Shown here in pieces: positions 10,454 to 19,399 of a stretch of 24,796 nucleotides of DNA. Where the stretch lies: contig BFEA01000047.1 in assembly GCA_003427395.1 (NCBI GenBank), positions 3,235,464 through 3,260,259 on the forward strand, in the 5' to 3' direction. The DNA comes from Chara braunii (Eukaryota; Streptophyta; Charophyceae; Charales; Characeae). The position numbers were made by a program, and so were the translations under genes. A model generated the notes under the pieces. That model worked only from the letters and a program-made list of their open reading frames with translations. It made no database searches and had not been told where the DNA came from. Each line of letters opens with the position of its first letter. Position 1 is the first letter of the stretch.

Positions 10454-11712
10454 GTCCTTATGGCCCTGGCTCTATTTCCATTTTGTGGGGCATCAATCCG
10501 GTTCCTATTCCAGCGACAAGTCATAATAAAATGTTACATCATGACACATGCTCACGCTTCCTTCCGTTTTGCTGAAGGACCCCTGACCGACATTGATTAC
10601 TCCAGCATCGTGGAGGATTGACTGTCAGCTTGCCTTACCACCTTTCTCAGGTCCATATCATGAACCTGTCCGATAACTAATAAAGAGCAAGAAAGGTAAA
10701 AAAAAACGCGACGGATGCAATCTCAGAGTTTGCCCATCGATATTACGTGGCCTGTGATGAATCTTGCCCATCTACTGGCTGGGATCTCTACCTTCGTCAC
10801 TCTGCTTCTGAGTTATGCCAGTCTTTCCACTGCATGCGAAGGTCATTTATCTCTCCTACTTTGCCCCCTACGAGCCACACCTTAGTGAATTTCGTCGAGA
10901 TTCTTCTTTGTTGCTCTTCGTCATCTGGCATGGAGTGTCTCGTATTTTGCCACTTGCAAAGAATCTCTGCCTGAATCTAGGTCCTTGTCTCCACCCATAC
11001 CTTCTCCCTTGGAGTGGAGAGTCCCTCAATGGTTCTACAACACCTTTCCTTTCAGATGGACCACAACGTTACCTTTCTTTTCCTTTTTTTTTTTAAACAG
11101 GTCCTTATGGCCCTGGCTCCATTTCCATTATGGGGACCATCAGTCCGGTTCCTTTTCCACCGACAAGTCAGACTAAAATATTACATCATGAAACACACGC
11201 TTCCTTCCGTCTGGCCGAAGGAACCCTGACCCGCATTGATTACTCCTGCATAATGGAGGATTGACTGTCAGATTGCCTTACTTCCACCTTTCCTCTCAGG
11301 TCCACTGCACAAACTTGTCGGATGACTAATAAAGTTCAAGAAAGGTAAGAGAAGCTACGAAAGTTACAGGCCCGGAATTTGCCCTTCAATATTATGTGAC
11401 ATGTGATGGATCTTATCCTTCTGCTGGCTGGAATCTCTGTCTTCTCCACCCTGCTTCTAAGTTGTGCCAGTCTTTCCATCGTATGTGAGAGATATTTATC
11501 TCTGCCACTTTGCCCCTTGCAAGCCACACCTTAGTGAATTTTGTCTTGATTCTTCTCGGTTGCTCTTCATCATTTGGCATGGATTGTCTCGTCGTGTGCC
11601 ATTTACAAAGGATCTTCACCTGAATCAAAGTCCTTGTCTCCGCCCAAACCTTCGCCCTTGGAGTTGAGAGCCCCTCAATGGTTCTACAACACCTTTCCTT
11701 CCAGATGGACCA
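10454..11712 (+). repeat. Tandem duplication of a ~610 bp module, period 647 bp
   Basis: Copy 1 (10454-11062) and copy 2 (11101-11712) align along their length. Both start GTCCTTATGGCCCTGGCTC and end near AGATGGACCA. Each is preceded by a long pyrimidine run ending in AACAG, and each contains a TAATAAAG polyadenylation-like site (about 10678 and 11324). Read on the plus strand this looks like a 3' splice site, short coding tail, stop and poly(A) signal. Read on the minus strand the pyrimidine runs would be A-tails of retrocopies. I do not recognise an encoded product. Copy 2 keeps a 54-codon frame from GPYGPGSIS to IMED and then stop; copy 1 has a 4-base insertion that shifts it. Confidence 0.8.
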
Positions 11713-11778
11713 TCTCTACCGTACTGAAAAAACGAATGTCAAGTTCCAACAGAACCTGCAGACTACAGTCGTTCAGAG

Positions 11779-12438
11779 ATGAAAAGACAAAGCACTATAA
11801 GAGATGACTTATGGACCCGGGCCCTGAGGGCCCGGTGCCAACTCTCGTTGCCCGACCAACCCCCACCAACTCGGTGGGAGGAGGTGATGTGTCAGCCCCT
11901 TTTGGGGAACAGGAGGATAACAGACCGATACAGCAGGGTGTATCGCAGCTCAGACACCTCGTGGAACAGCTGGGTCAAAAAAGGCATAATCAGAATAAAG
12001 GACATATGGGACATAGAAGTGAGGGACTGGAAAACGGGGCCACAACTGAGAACCATGCTTAAACACTGCCACAAGGTTGAGGAGAACGTGGATTTGTTGA
12101 TCGATGGTGTCCCCCTTGACTGGGGGCGCATTCTACGCAAAGGGCCACGACTAATAGAAGGAGACTGGGTAGCTGCCCCCGAGGATTCCGAAAGTGTAGG
12201 CAATGTGGTGGAGGTGCGAACAGACGAAATGCTCGTAAACCCTTTCCACATAGGCAAGGAAAATAAGCTGACCCATTACTTCGCAGAAGCGATGAGATGG
12301 TGGAAAACTGCAGACCTGCACAGGATACGCGTACTGCGGGATAAAGACAATTGGATTGCCTATCAGCCAAATACCCCCATGATGGAGCTACCCTTTGACC
12401 CTGACGAATGGCAGTGGGTCCCCAAGCGAAAACCCTAG
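11779..12438 (+). pseudogene. LINE ORF2 fragment between RT and the zinc-binding domain
   Basis: This 219-codon open frame has the layout typical of the region after the LINE reverse transcriptase: a W-rich segment with PLLGNRRITD, then NSWVKKGIIRIKDIWDIEVR. That resembles the 'W..GI..I.DLWD' stretch of plant LINE ORF2 proteins. The frame stops at 12436-12438. The zinc-binding part resumes in a different frame about 125 bases on, so the gene is broken. Nothing else in the window supplies the RT. Confidence 0.65.
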
Positions 12439-12539
12439 TCGGGGACTAATCTAAACTTGCACACTCTAACGATGAAGGCCACATATTGTCTGCTATGACC
12501 AAAGGTGAACATAAAAGAAATAGGGAAAGCCCGATGGAG

Positions 12540-13180
12540 GTCACACTTCGGGATGGATTGGTATGGTTCCACTACGCCATGTAGGGATTGAGGCAATCCG
12601 CTCGATCCGATGGTTCACCGCCACAAGGTCCAGGCCTATGAAGATGGCCTCTCTTCAGTGGCAGATGGAACACCGTTGCCTTCCCACCAATGAATGGTTG
12701 ATAGATCGCACGTATCTGGAGCAAAAGGGGCGGGCGTTACCCTGGTGCAAATCATGCCACACTGCTTCCCCCCCCCGCAGAATTCTTGAAACCATAGAGC
12801 ACATATTCATGCAGTGCCCAGGGATAGTCCTCACATGGCGATGGTGGGATAGGATCTGGACCCTGTTGGGTACTGATTCCAACTGGCCATGGGATTGGAG
12901 GGCCATATTATGCGAGGCATGGTCCTCCCCCACTGACAACTCCTTTGAAAACAACATTTTTAAGCTAGGAAGGAGAGTGGTCATGTGGACCCTACGGAGG
13001 AAACGATGTATACATGCCATGGAGGGTGCCCACATAACTGGGGAAGAGGCAACGGACATGACAAGGCAATACATTCAACAAGAACTCATGGTACGATGGC
13101 AAAAAATTAAAAGCCAACTCGATTCATATCACTCAGCAAAGGATACAACACAACCAATTCACCAATTTTCTGGAGACTAG
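12540..13180 (+). pseudogene. LINE ORF2 C-terminus with reverse-transcriptase zinc-binding domain
   Basis: The frame contains the zf-RVT hallmarks in order. First is W..ATRSRPMKMASLQWQMEHRCLPTNEWL (its first half and second half read directly as shown). Then comes CKSC, and then EHIFMQCP followed by a Trp-rich helix, giving a C-X2-C ... H-X4-C type zinc site. This domain sits at the very C-terminus of plant LINE ORF2 and helps hold template RNA. The ORF ends at 13178-13180 and the rest is 3' UTR. It is in a different frame from 11779-12438, so a frameshift separates them. Confidence 0.8.
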
Positions 13181-13913
13181 CTGGGCAGTGAGAAAGGGGG
13201 TTGGATCGCATCCGTCGGATAGGAAGGAAAGCCCGCACAGGAAGGCAACCAGGAGGAGTTCAGGAGAGACTACCGTATCTGTTTCAAAGACTGGACTACT
13301 GTGGGCCAGGAGATCCCACCGTGTCCGGCCACAGAATTCCCCGACCCCTTCCCACCCCACCAATTGGCCATGGTGGACATGCAATGGCACGGAGCAGACT
13401 AAACGGGTGTTACGGGGTAGATACAGGAAAGACTGAGAACTGGTGTCCAGAGGTACAGGAGGCAGCCGTTGGGGTAATAGGTGTGATAGAACGTGATGGG
13501 ACGCTGGACCCGGTTTCCAGCACCTGTGTGCTTCCGCAACTCGTCTCATGTTTTTCTTAAGAGGGACGTTGGACCCAGTTTCCAGCAGGTGGTAGACATG
13601 CAATGGTATGGAGCGCCCACGAGCGGTGTGAGTGGGCCAGCAGCATCAATAGAAGGTATATCTCAAAGGTAGGGGGTGGGAGGAACCAAGGTGTAGCAGC
13701 AGGTATCTGGCGCCAGGTTCAGGGTGAAGAGGTTCTCCCCCCCCCAACATCCTGCTCAGTCAATCCCTTGGAACCCAGGGTAATCAATGTTGGCAGGAAT
13801 ATTCTGCATCTCTGTTTTTCTGATATGGTTCGAATTCTCCCCACCAATAGATGGAGTTCCCCCCCAGGTGGTAGCGGTGTCTGCTCTTATCAGCACCACA
13901 CTGACGGGGGCGT

Positions 13914-13917
<4 letters not shown>
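13181..13917 (+). other. LINE 3' untranslated region with internal repeats
   Basis: No real gene is seen. Two motifs occur twice: GGTGGACATGCAATGGCACG (13372) with a variant at 13591, and GACGCTGGACCCGGTTTCCA (13500) with a variant at 13565. Two short C-runs are at about 13737-13744 and 13860-13865. The region ends in the poly(A) tail. Confidence 0.6.

Positions 13918-13947
<30 letters not shown>
13918..13947 (+). repeat. Poly(A) tail of the LINE (30 A)
   Basis: Thirty uninterrupted A residues follow the LINE 3' UTR and mark its 3' end and strand. Confidence 0.9.
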
Positions 13948-13950
<3 letters not shown>

Positions 13951-14464
13951 AGATACTTCATTTCTCCATCCATCAGGTGAGTAAGTAGTTCACACACTCA
14001 AAACACACAATCAAGGCCACAAAGGAATAGGAAAGAAACCCAGAATAACCCCAACAGGACAATCAATACCATGCACACACATACATGGGCATCTCGGAGG
14101 TGCACGACACTTACCTGAGTGGCCTGAGCTTCGAGATGAATAGAACTCACCCCCCTCTCATATGATCCTCCTGACCCTTGTAACGCTACCCCTACACTAG
14201 TGTCCTATCTCCTAGGAGTGTCTGACGCCAACACCCAAGTGCAACGCCAGATCCCCTTCCGATGCTGGAGAACAAAGTAGCAACTTGCAGTCCGTAGATG
14301 CTGAATGGCTGCTGTTCGCCCGCCTACTTGGAAAAGCCCTAAAGTCGCCAAGTGTTTCCCTTGAATCGGATTCCACGTGTGAGTGCCTCTCATTGTCGCC
14401 TCGCTCAAATTGTTGCCTGAAGTCTCCACGAAATGTCTCGCCATCCCAATCTTACTCTCAAGCA

Positions 14465-14507
14465 ACCTGGTTAGGTCTAGTGTCGACCCCACACGACCTA
14501 ACCAGGT
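14465..14507. repeat. Perfect 13 bp inverted repeat in the leader
   Basis: Arms ACCTGGTTAGGTC (14465-14477) and GACCTAACCAGGT (14495-14507) are perfectly complementary. Inside them GTGT/ACAC can pair after a two-base bulge, leaving a 7-base loop. Confidence 0.95.
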
Positions 14508-14554
14508 GGGGGTAGCTTCCCTTAGCCACACTGCCCCACTTCCCTTACAACCAA

Positions 14555-14595
14555 CCCTAACCCTAAGTGTTCCCCTCAACCACTTAGGGTTAGGG
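14555..14595. repeat. Perfect 15 bp inverted repeat made of telomere-like CCCTAA units
   Basis: Arms CCCTAACCCTAAGTG (14555-14569) and CACTTAGGGTTAGGG (14581-14595) are perfectly complementary around an 11-base loop. Each arm contains about two plant-like telomere repeat units, though not the seven-base TTTAGGG form. Confidence 0.95.
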
Positions 14596-14629
14596 CAGCA
14601 AAGTCAACTCTCACCAGCAAGAAGAATCC

Positions 14630-14641
14630 GCTCTGATACCA
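14630..14641 (-). promoter_or_regulatory. Primer binding site of element A (initiator Met tRNA)
   Basis: The minus strand reads TGGTATCAGAGC, a perfect match to the standard plant initiator-Met PBS. It follows one base after an LTR end reading ATAACA. It fixes the inner edge of a minus-strand 5' LTR at 14643. Confidence 0.92.
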
Positions 14642-14642
14642 C

Positions 14643-15947
14643 TGTTATGATCCTGGCCAATTTCGAAGTACACATTCATCAGAAAGTAAGAAGAAGAAAT
14701 GAATGAACTTGAGAGGAGAGAGAGGGAAAGAAGAAGAAGAAGAAGAAGAAGAAGAAGAAGAAGAAGAAAGAAAGAAGAAGAAGAAGATGATGTACACCAG
14801 CATAGACCAATGATAATGCTCCTCTTCTTCGCCGACCACTCTCCTCCTCCTTATCTTCTCCTCTCTTATTCACACAAGAATAATAATAATGTTGAATGGC
14901 TGAACCAGAATCAACGTCTGAATCCCTCTTCTACTGCAGGTATCACATGATGTCCACCATAGCCATGGCGACCCTTACTCCTCCTTCCTCCAAGGCCGAG
15001 GCTATGGCGGACTACTAGGGCATCGCCCTAATGTCCAAAGGACAACACAAAGCAGCTATGGCTGCTCTAGGTCAGGCCGCCATGCCTACCTCTGCCTCAA
15101 AGCTTCTTGGTGTAGCTCTACCCCAACTGGGGCCTTCTTGCTGCAGCGTCCACCAAGGTGATGAAGGTGGCAACCACCATAGCCAGGTAAGTACCTCTGG
15201 CGCTCCTCCCGCCTAGTCCTGGTCTTCTTCCTCCTCCTGTTCTTGCTCCTCCCCAGCAGCGCTGCTCTTGATGCTAGCGCTGCTCCAGCCAGCGCTCCAA
15301 CCAGTGTGTCGCCAAACTTGCACACCGATAATGAGGAGCAACTGGCTCGTCCTGGAGATATAGCAGCCTGCTTGCCTCTTGGCGAGTGACTTCCTACGCC
15401 CCGCGGCCTCCAAGCAATCGGTACCTCCTCCCTTTCGGAGGGAAACATCATTGCAGACTCTGATATTGCCCGTACAGGCACTAGACTCAGACTGGTTGGA
15501 CTGGTACCCGACTAGACCTAGCCTACAACTACTGGGCCTTTAAAAATGCCAACTTCTGTCTTCTTCTTCTCAGCCTCGAGTACCCGGCACATCTACCTCT
15601 ACCTGGTGTGGTACCGGCCTACCTGCTACTTGAGTGTTTTCCGCTGCTTCAGGTGTCGCGAGCCTCTTTCCCCACCACTTGAGTGTTTTCCCCTGCTGCA
15701 GTCCTCAATGTCACGGGCACGGGTAAGTATCGGCCCTTAGGGCCCACTGAACGAAGAAGTGCCCTTGCGGGTCACACACACACTCAAGCCGACAAGCACT
15801 CAGACAGACATGCAGACCAGCAAGCGTGCACACACACAGACTCAGAGAACTCAGTAACAAGCGGGAAACTCAGCAAGGAATTTATTCCATGAGCAAAACT
15901 CAGAAACCTGCTGTGTTTCTCAGTCCGTGTTTGGTCAGGTCATTACA
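14643..15947 (-). repeat. 5' LTR of element A (1305 bp as read)
   Basis: The LTR starts TGTAATGACC on the minus strand (15947) and ends AACA (14643), one base before the PBS. The part 15366-15947 matches the 3' LTR copy with no gaps. The part 14643-15365 has no match elsewhere in the window. It also happens to start TG and end CA on the minus strand, so a second LTR abutting the first cannot be excluded. The candidate outer target-site copy is ACCAG (15948-15952). Confidence 0.7.
14726..14787 (+). repeat. (GAA)n microsatellite within the 5' LTR
   Basis: A nearly uninterrupted GAA/AAG run spans about 60 bases. It explains the long Ser/Phe or Arg/Lys runs in short ORFs here, which are not genes. 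Confidence 0.95.
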
Positions 15948-18326
15948 ACCAGTACTTTTCCCAGCTATTTTGTTCTGACATGGTTGTTCACACGCCATGG
16001 CTTACGAAAGTCAGCCTACCAAAATGAAAAGTATGGCAGTGCCAGCGAACAAGTCTCTATTTCGTGCCTTGGCCTATTTGACACAAATTGGCATGTGGCA
16101 GAAATCTGTATCTGGTAAAAGAGGCTCCAATGTGCTGGTGCTGTAAAAGGGAAACGGCCTTGACGTATCATAATTGAACTGACCACCCCCAAAGTACAAT
16201 TCACAGTTTCAAACTCAGGTTTATCAACAGTTACATGGACGTAACACTCAGCATGGGATGCATACTGTGTGCATGTGTCTTCATGTTCGCTATGCATAAT
16301 TTCACAATACCCACACAGACCATATCATTGGTGACTCGTCATGCGAGAGTTACCAGGGCAAGCTCCCTGGTAATTCAAGGCATAAGAGAGTTTTGGGAGA
16401 TGGTTATTAGCTGGAAGAATTTTCACACATGCATCAGGGAAGAGTATGGAGGGTGTGCGGGCAGGCAAGAAAAAAAATCATAATGTGGGTTGGTCGGGCA
16501 GAGAGACAGCCCGAGAAGGAGAACACTGACAAACAGAGGTAGCTAATGGACACTGCTTCACTGGACTCTCACCGACTCGTCAGGAGGCTAGTCTGCAGAG
16601 CTCTTAGTGATGCTTTGACCCATAATCTGCTTACAAGAAACGCAGCTGGGGGGCAGCTAGCAAGGCAAGAAGCAAGACAATGAACCAAATAGAGCAGTGT
16701 AAGACATGCAGGCGAGAGGGCCAGCAACAAGGCAGCATGGCAGGCAGCAGCAAGCAGCAAGGCAACAAGTCGAGCAACGGCAAGGCAAGCAGACAGCCAG
16801 GCGGGCAAGCACGTAAAAATGCAAGACAGGTGGCAGTGAGGTACAGGGCTGGACTGATGAACAAACAAACAGCAAGGCAAGGAACAAGCTAACACACCAA
16901 GCGGCAGGCAGGCAACCAGGTGGAAGATTGGGAATAAAGTGAGCAGAGGCAACAAGGCAGGCAGTAGCACAGACAACAAGGCAATACACCAGCATAGAGA
17001 CAGCCACCCAAGGATCAAACCTGACCATTCCCAACTTATGAAAAGACTCTCGTCAGGAAGCCCTCACGAGCCAGGAAGCCACAGAAGATGAATGCCTGTC
17101 ACCACGGGAGGCATGTGTGTGTTGAAAACGACACCAAACATCATTCCCAGATCCATCTGAAAAGTTGTGGAAAAAAGAAAAAGGAGAGAGAATTGGTTGA
17201 GCAGAGAGTGCCCACACATCTGTCCATACGAGGAGCACTTGCATTTGAAACGAATTACAGTTACTCATAGAAAAAAAAAGAGTAGACAGCTCAGGACCAA
17301 CCCAACAGTCACAAAAAAATATCAGCAACTGTGCAAATACCTTGTCAACTTGAGCACCACCGCAGTGCATCCTGCCTCCTCGCTTACAACCACCAATCTG
17401 TACACTGTTTTTCTAAATTTGCAGACATCATCTGCTGGATAGATGCAGAGCAGCAAAAGGTCCCTTACTCACAGAAGCCCACTTGAAGCTCCCATACAAC
17501 GCCAGATGTACGGCCGGCTGAAGCACCCTGGTTGCCCATGGAAGCCCTAGTGCAGCTTGCCTCCATGTGCCACCCACAGTCAACACTTTCCCAGCCTGCC
17601 CATGGTAGCCCCGGTGCAAATGCAGAGGAATACCAGACAAACCAGCCACCCAGTCACGGCAGCCACATCGGGAATGGCCTGGACCAACAACTAGCCCATA
17701 ACATAGACTCCCCCCACCGGTAGAAGCCCTACCAGCTAAAGCACCCTGGAGTCTGGACACCACACGATGTGCTCCAAAAAATGTTGCGTTGGAATTCCAC
17801 CCACGATATAAGTTCTCTGCTCCCATCCGCAGCTGGTCTTTGATGCCAAATGTCGATGCGGAAGCAGGCAGGTGCCATGAAATCCTCATCTGGCATCGGG
17901 AGCTCGCAAGAGGCTGAACTGCTCCTCCATACCCACTGCTTAAGCAGTTGATCCATGTGCTCTCAGAGGCCAGCCTGTGGTAATCATACCCACAGCAAAC
18001 ACTCCTTGAGCCTCCATGCCTGCCAGAATCTCATGGAAAACGAACGTCTTTTTTTTTGGCAAACAAATGTGTTATACGAAAACACAAAAACACACAGTTG
18101 ACTTGAATTTATCCCAATGACAGAGGACAACAGATATCCCCGTAGGGTTTTTAGTTCTAGCAAGCTATTGTCCATAAATGGCAACAAATAACGTCCCAAA
18201 ATTAAGTAGCGCAATGGACCAGGAAGAGTCTTTGTGTCCGAGAAAGTGACACCAAGTGGGGGACAGGCTCGGGATCAACTGTTCGGAGTATAGGTATTTC
18301 GGCAGTAAAGTACTAAGCTGTGCAAC
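15948..18326. other. Unassigned region between element A and element C
   Basis: I recognise no gene in this 2.4 kb. It includes the GGCA-rich tract (listed separately). It also holds two short direct-repeat pairs: CCGGCTGAAGCACCCTGG near 17514 with a variant at 17731, and GCCCATGGAAGCCCTAGTGC at 17534 with a variant at 17598. A T-run is near 18050. The minus-strand ORFs at 17428-17889 and 17729-17956 carry no motif I know. A short or degraded host gene fragment is possible but unsupported. Confidence 0.45.
16630..16990 (+). repeat. Degenerate GGCA/AGCA-rich low-complexity tract
   Basis: The plus strand repeats GGCAAGCA-like words irregularly. Read antisense it gives long Leu/Cys/Ala-rich ORFs (16569-17034) that mimic membrane proteins but come from the repeat composition. 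Confidence 0.8.
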
Positions 18327-18678
18327 TGCAAGGAAAATGATCAATAGCGAGATGACAGAATCCAGATTACACGATCACATTGAAAGCCAGAAAGTCTCAC
18401 AGTGCCCAGAAAGCAGCATTGCACCAATGTTACACCAATAGAGAATCGAAACACTGAAACCGAATGTCAATCAGAGCTTACTCTCGTCATCACCAACATA
18501 AGAGTCCAGGCCCTTCCCCCTACTTGGCGCTCGGCGCCCAGACTACTCCCCGCACAGCTACTATCTGCCTATGAATTGACGATGCAACTGTTGACATCAG
18601 CAGCCACCGAAGTACATGATTGTCTCGCCCAATGCAGACCATCGCCAATACCAGGTGTGAGCCCTCACATCATCATCC

Positions 18679-18748
<70 letters not shown>

Positions 18749-19359
18749 TGTCTTCCCTTTATACAGTCGAAGACCACCACTGCGCCTTGCTGTTTGTCCA
18801 AGCCCAGCCAACTATGGAAGCTGGGCTATGGCGCTGCCCTCAGCAGCACCCTTCTTCCCACACGACCACACGTGCACAGCACCTTGCCCCAGCGCTAGCA
18901 GCAGCGCGCGAGTGTCCGCTCCAGCAGCTCTGCTGCAAACTGGCAAGTGCCCGAATGACCTGCCAGGCAGTGGACTCTTTCCTATATGGAAAGAGTCTGG
19001 CCTGGCCTGCGGCCTGGCTGGGCTGGGCCTGCGCCCAGAAGCTCCCGGTAGGCCCCAGGTAGCTGGGCCTCTGCTACTGCTGCTGGGCCTCGTTCAGTTA
19101 CGTCTCCCAACTGTCTGTGTATGTTGCTGCGAATGTCGCCCAGGGCCTGCCTTTCCGAAAAGGCCTAGAAGGCCGTGGAAAGTATTTGCTGCTCGGGACC
19201 TGGCTTCCCTCAACCAACTGATGCGACACAACTGCCTGAACCCCAAATACGAAATTGACAGCATTCGGCCTCTCATGATTTGTTAGGCCCGCCTTCACTT
19301 AGGGCGGGCACGCTTGCATAAGGGGCCCCTTAGGCCTGCCGAGGAGCCAAATCCTTGCA
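18327..19359 (-). repeat. 3' LTR of element C (1033 bp)
   Basis: On the minus strand it begins TGCAAGG (19359) and ends CCTTGCA (18327), a perfect 7 bp terminal inverted repeat. It aligns with LTR B (2375-3377). The polypurine tract and chromodomain of the same strand lie immediately upstream. The flank after the end (GTTGC on the minus strand) is the candidate target-site copy; the partner is not in the window. Confidence 0.88.
18682..18746 (+). repeat. (CT)n microsatellite inside LTR C
   Basis: About 65 bases of uninterrupted CT. The same place in LTR B (about 2717-2740) has a short CAT repeat and no CT expansion. Confidence 0.95.
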
Positions 19360-19373
19360 TTCCCTCCTCCTTT
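19360..19373 (-). promoter_or_regulatory. Polypurine tract of element C
   Basis: The minus strand reads AAAGGAGGAGGGAA and then the LTR start TGCAAGG. Confidence 0.85.
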
Positions 19374-19399
19374 ACTTCGAGAGTCCCCTGAGAAGTCCT

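Larger units (their letters stand above)
11713..13947 (+). mobile_element. 5'-truncated LINE (non-LTR retrotransposon) with poly(A) tail
   Basis: The 3' part of an ORF2-like gene (11779-13180) is followed by a 3' untranslated region and a 30-A tail at 13918-13947. This is the structure of a LINE truncated at its 5' end during target-primed reverse transcription. The endonuclease and the RT core are absent. The left edge is placed where the tandem module ends and is uncertain. I could not find a convincing target-site duplication of the bases after the tail. It lies antisense to element A, in the region between A's PBS and its gag. Confidence 0.8.
13948..14629 (-). other. Leader downstream of the element A PBS, containing two perfect hairpins
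   Basis: On the minus strand this stretch follows the PBS directly. A 124-codon minus-strand ORF (14205-14579) has no recognisable motif. It overlaps the hairpins, so I do not call it a gene. The leader is broken at 13947 by the LINE tail. The two hairpins are listed separately. Confidence 0.55.
3695..15947 (-). mobile_element. Element A: decayed chromovirus-type Ty3/gypsy retrotransposon carrying an antisense LINE and other inserted DNA
   Basis: The minus-strand order from high to low coordinates is LTR, Met PBS, leader, foreign block, gag, protease, RT, RNase H, integrase, GPY/F, chromodomain, polypurine tract, LTR. Domain order RT-RH-IN places it in Ty3/gypsy, and the C-terminal chromodomain makes it a chromovirus. 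Both LTRs start TGTAATGACC on the minus strand and share 582 gap-free bases with about 45 differences by hand count, near 92% identity. Distance from gag start to the 3' LTR is about 5.4 kb, normal for the family, whereas PBS to gag is about 5 kb because of inserted DNA. Treating both LTRs as one element is an inference; the right LTR could belong to a related copy. Confidence 0.65.

Noticed and set aside
13187-13603. Overlapping ORFs on both strands after the LINE zinc domain
   Set aside because: No family signature; the position and composition fit a LINE 3' UTR.
14205-14579. 124-codon minus-strand gene
   Set aside because: No motif; it overlaps leader hairpins directly after a PBS.
14555-14595. 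Interstitial telomere array
   Set aside because: There are only about two units per arm and they are inverted, so a hairpin is the better description.
14645-14873. Poly-Ser and poly-Phe ORFs
   Set aside because: They are translations of the GAA microsatellite in an LTR.
16569-17034. Leu/Cys-rich membrane protein ORFs on the minus strand
   Set aside because: They are antisense readings of a GGCA-rich low-complexity tract, and several frames are open for the same reason.
18402-19286. 294-codon plus-strand ORF
   Set aside because: It lies inside an LTR, antisense to the element, and is kept open partly by the CT repeat; the matching LTR B has no equivalent intact frame.
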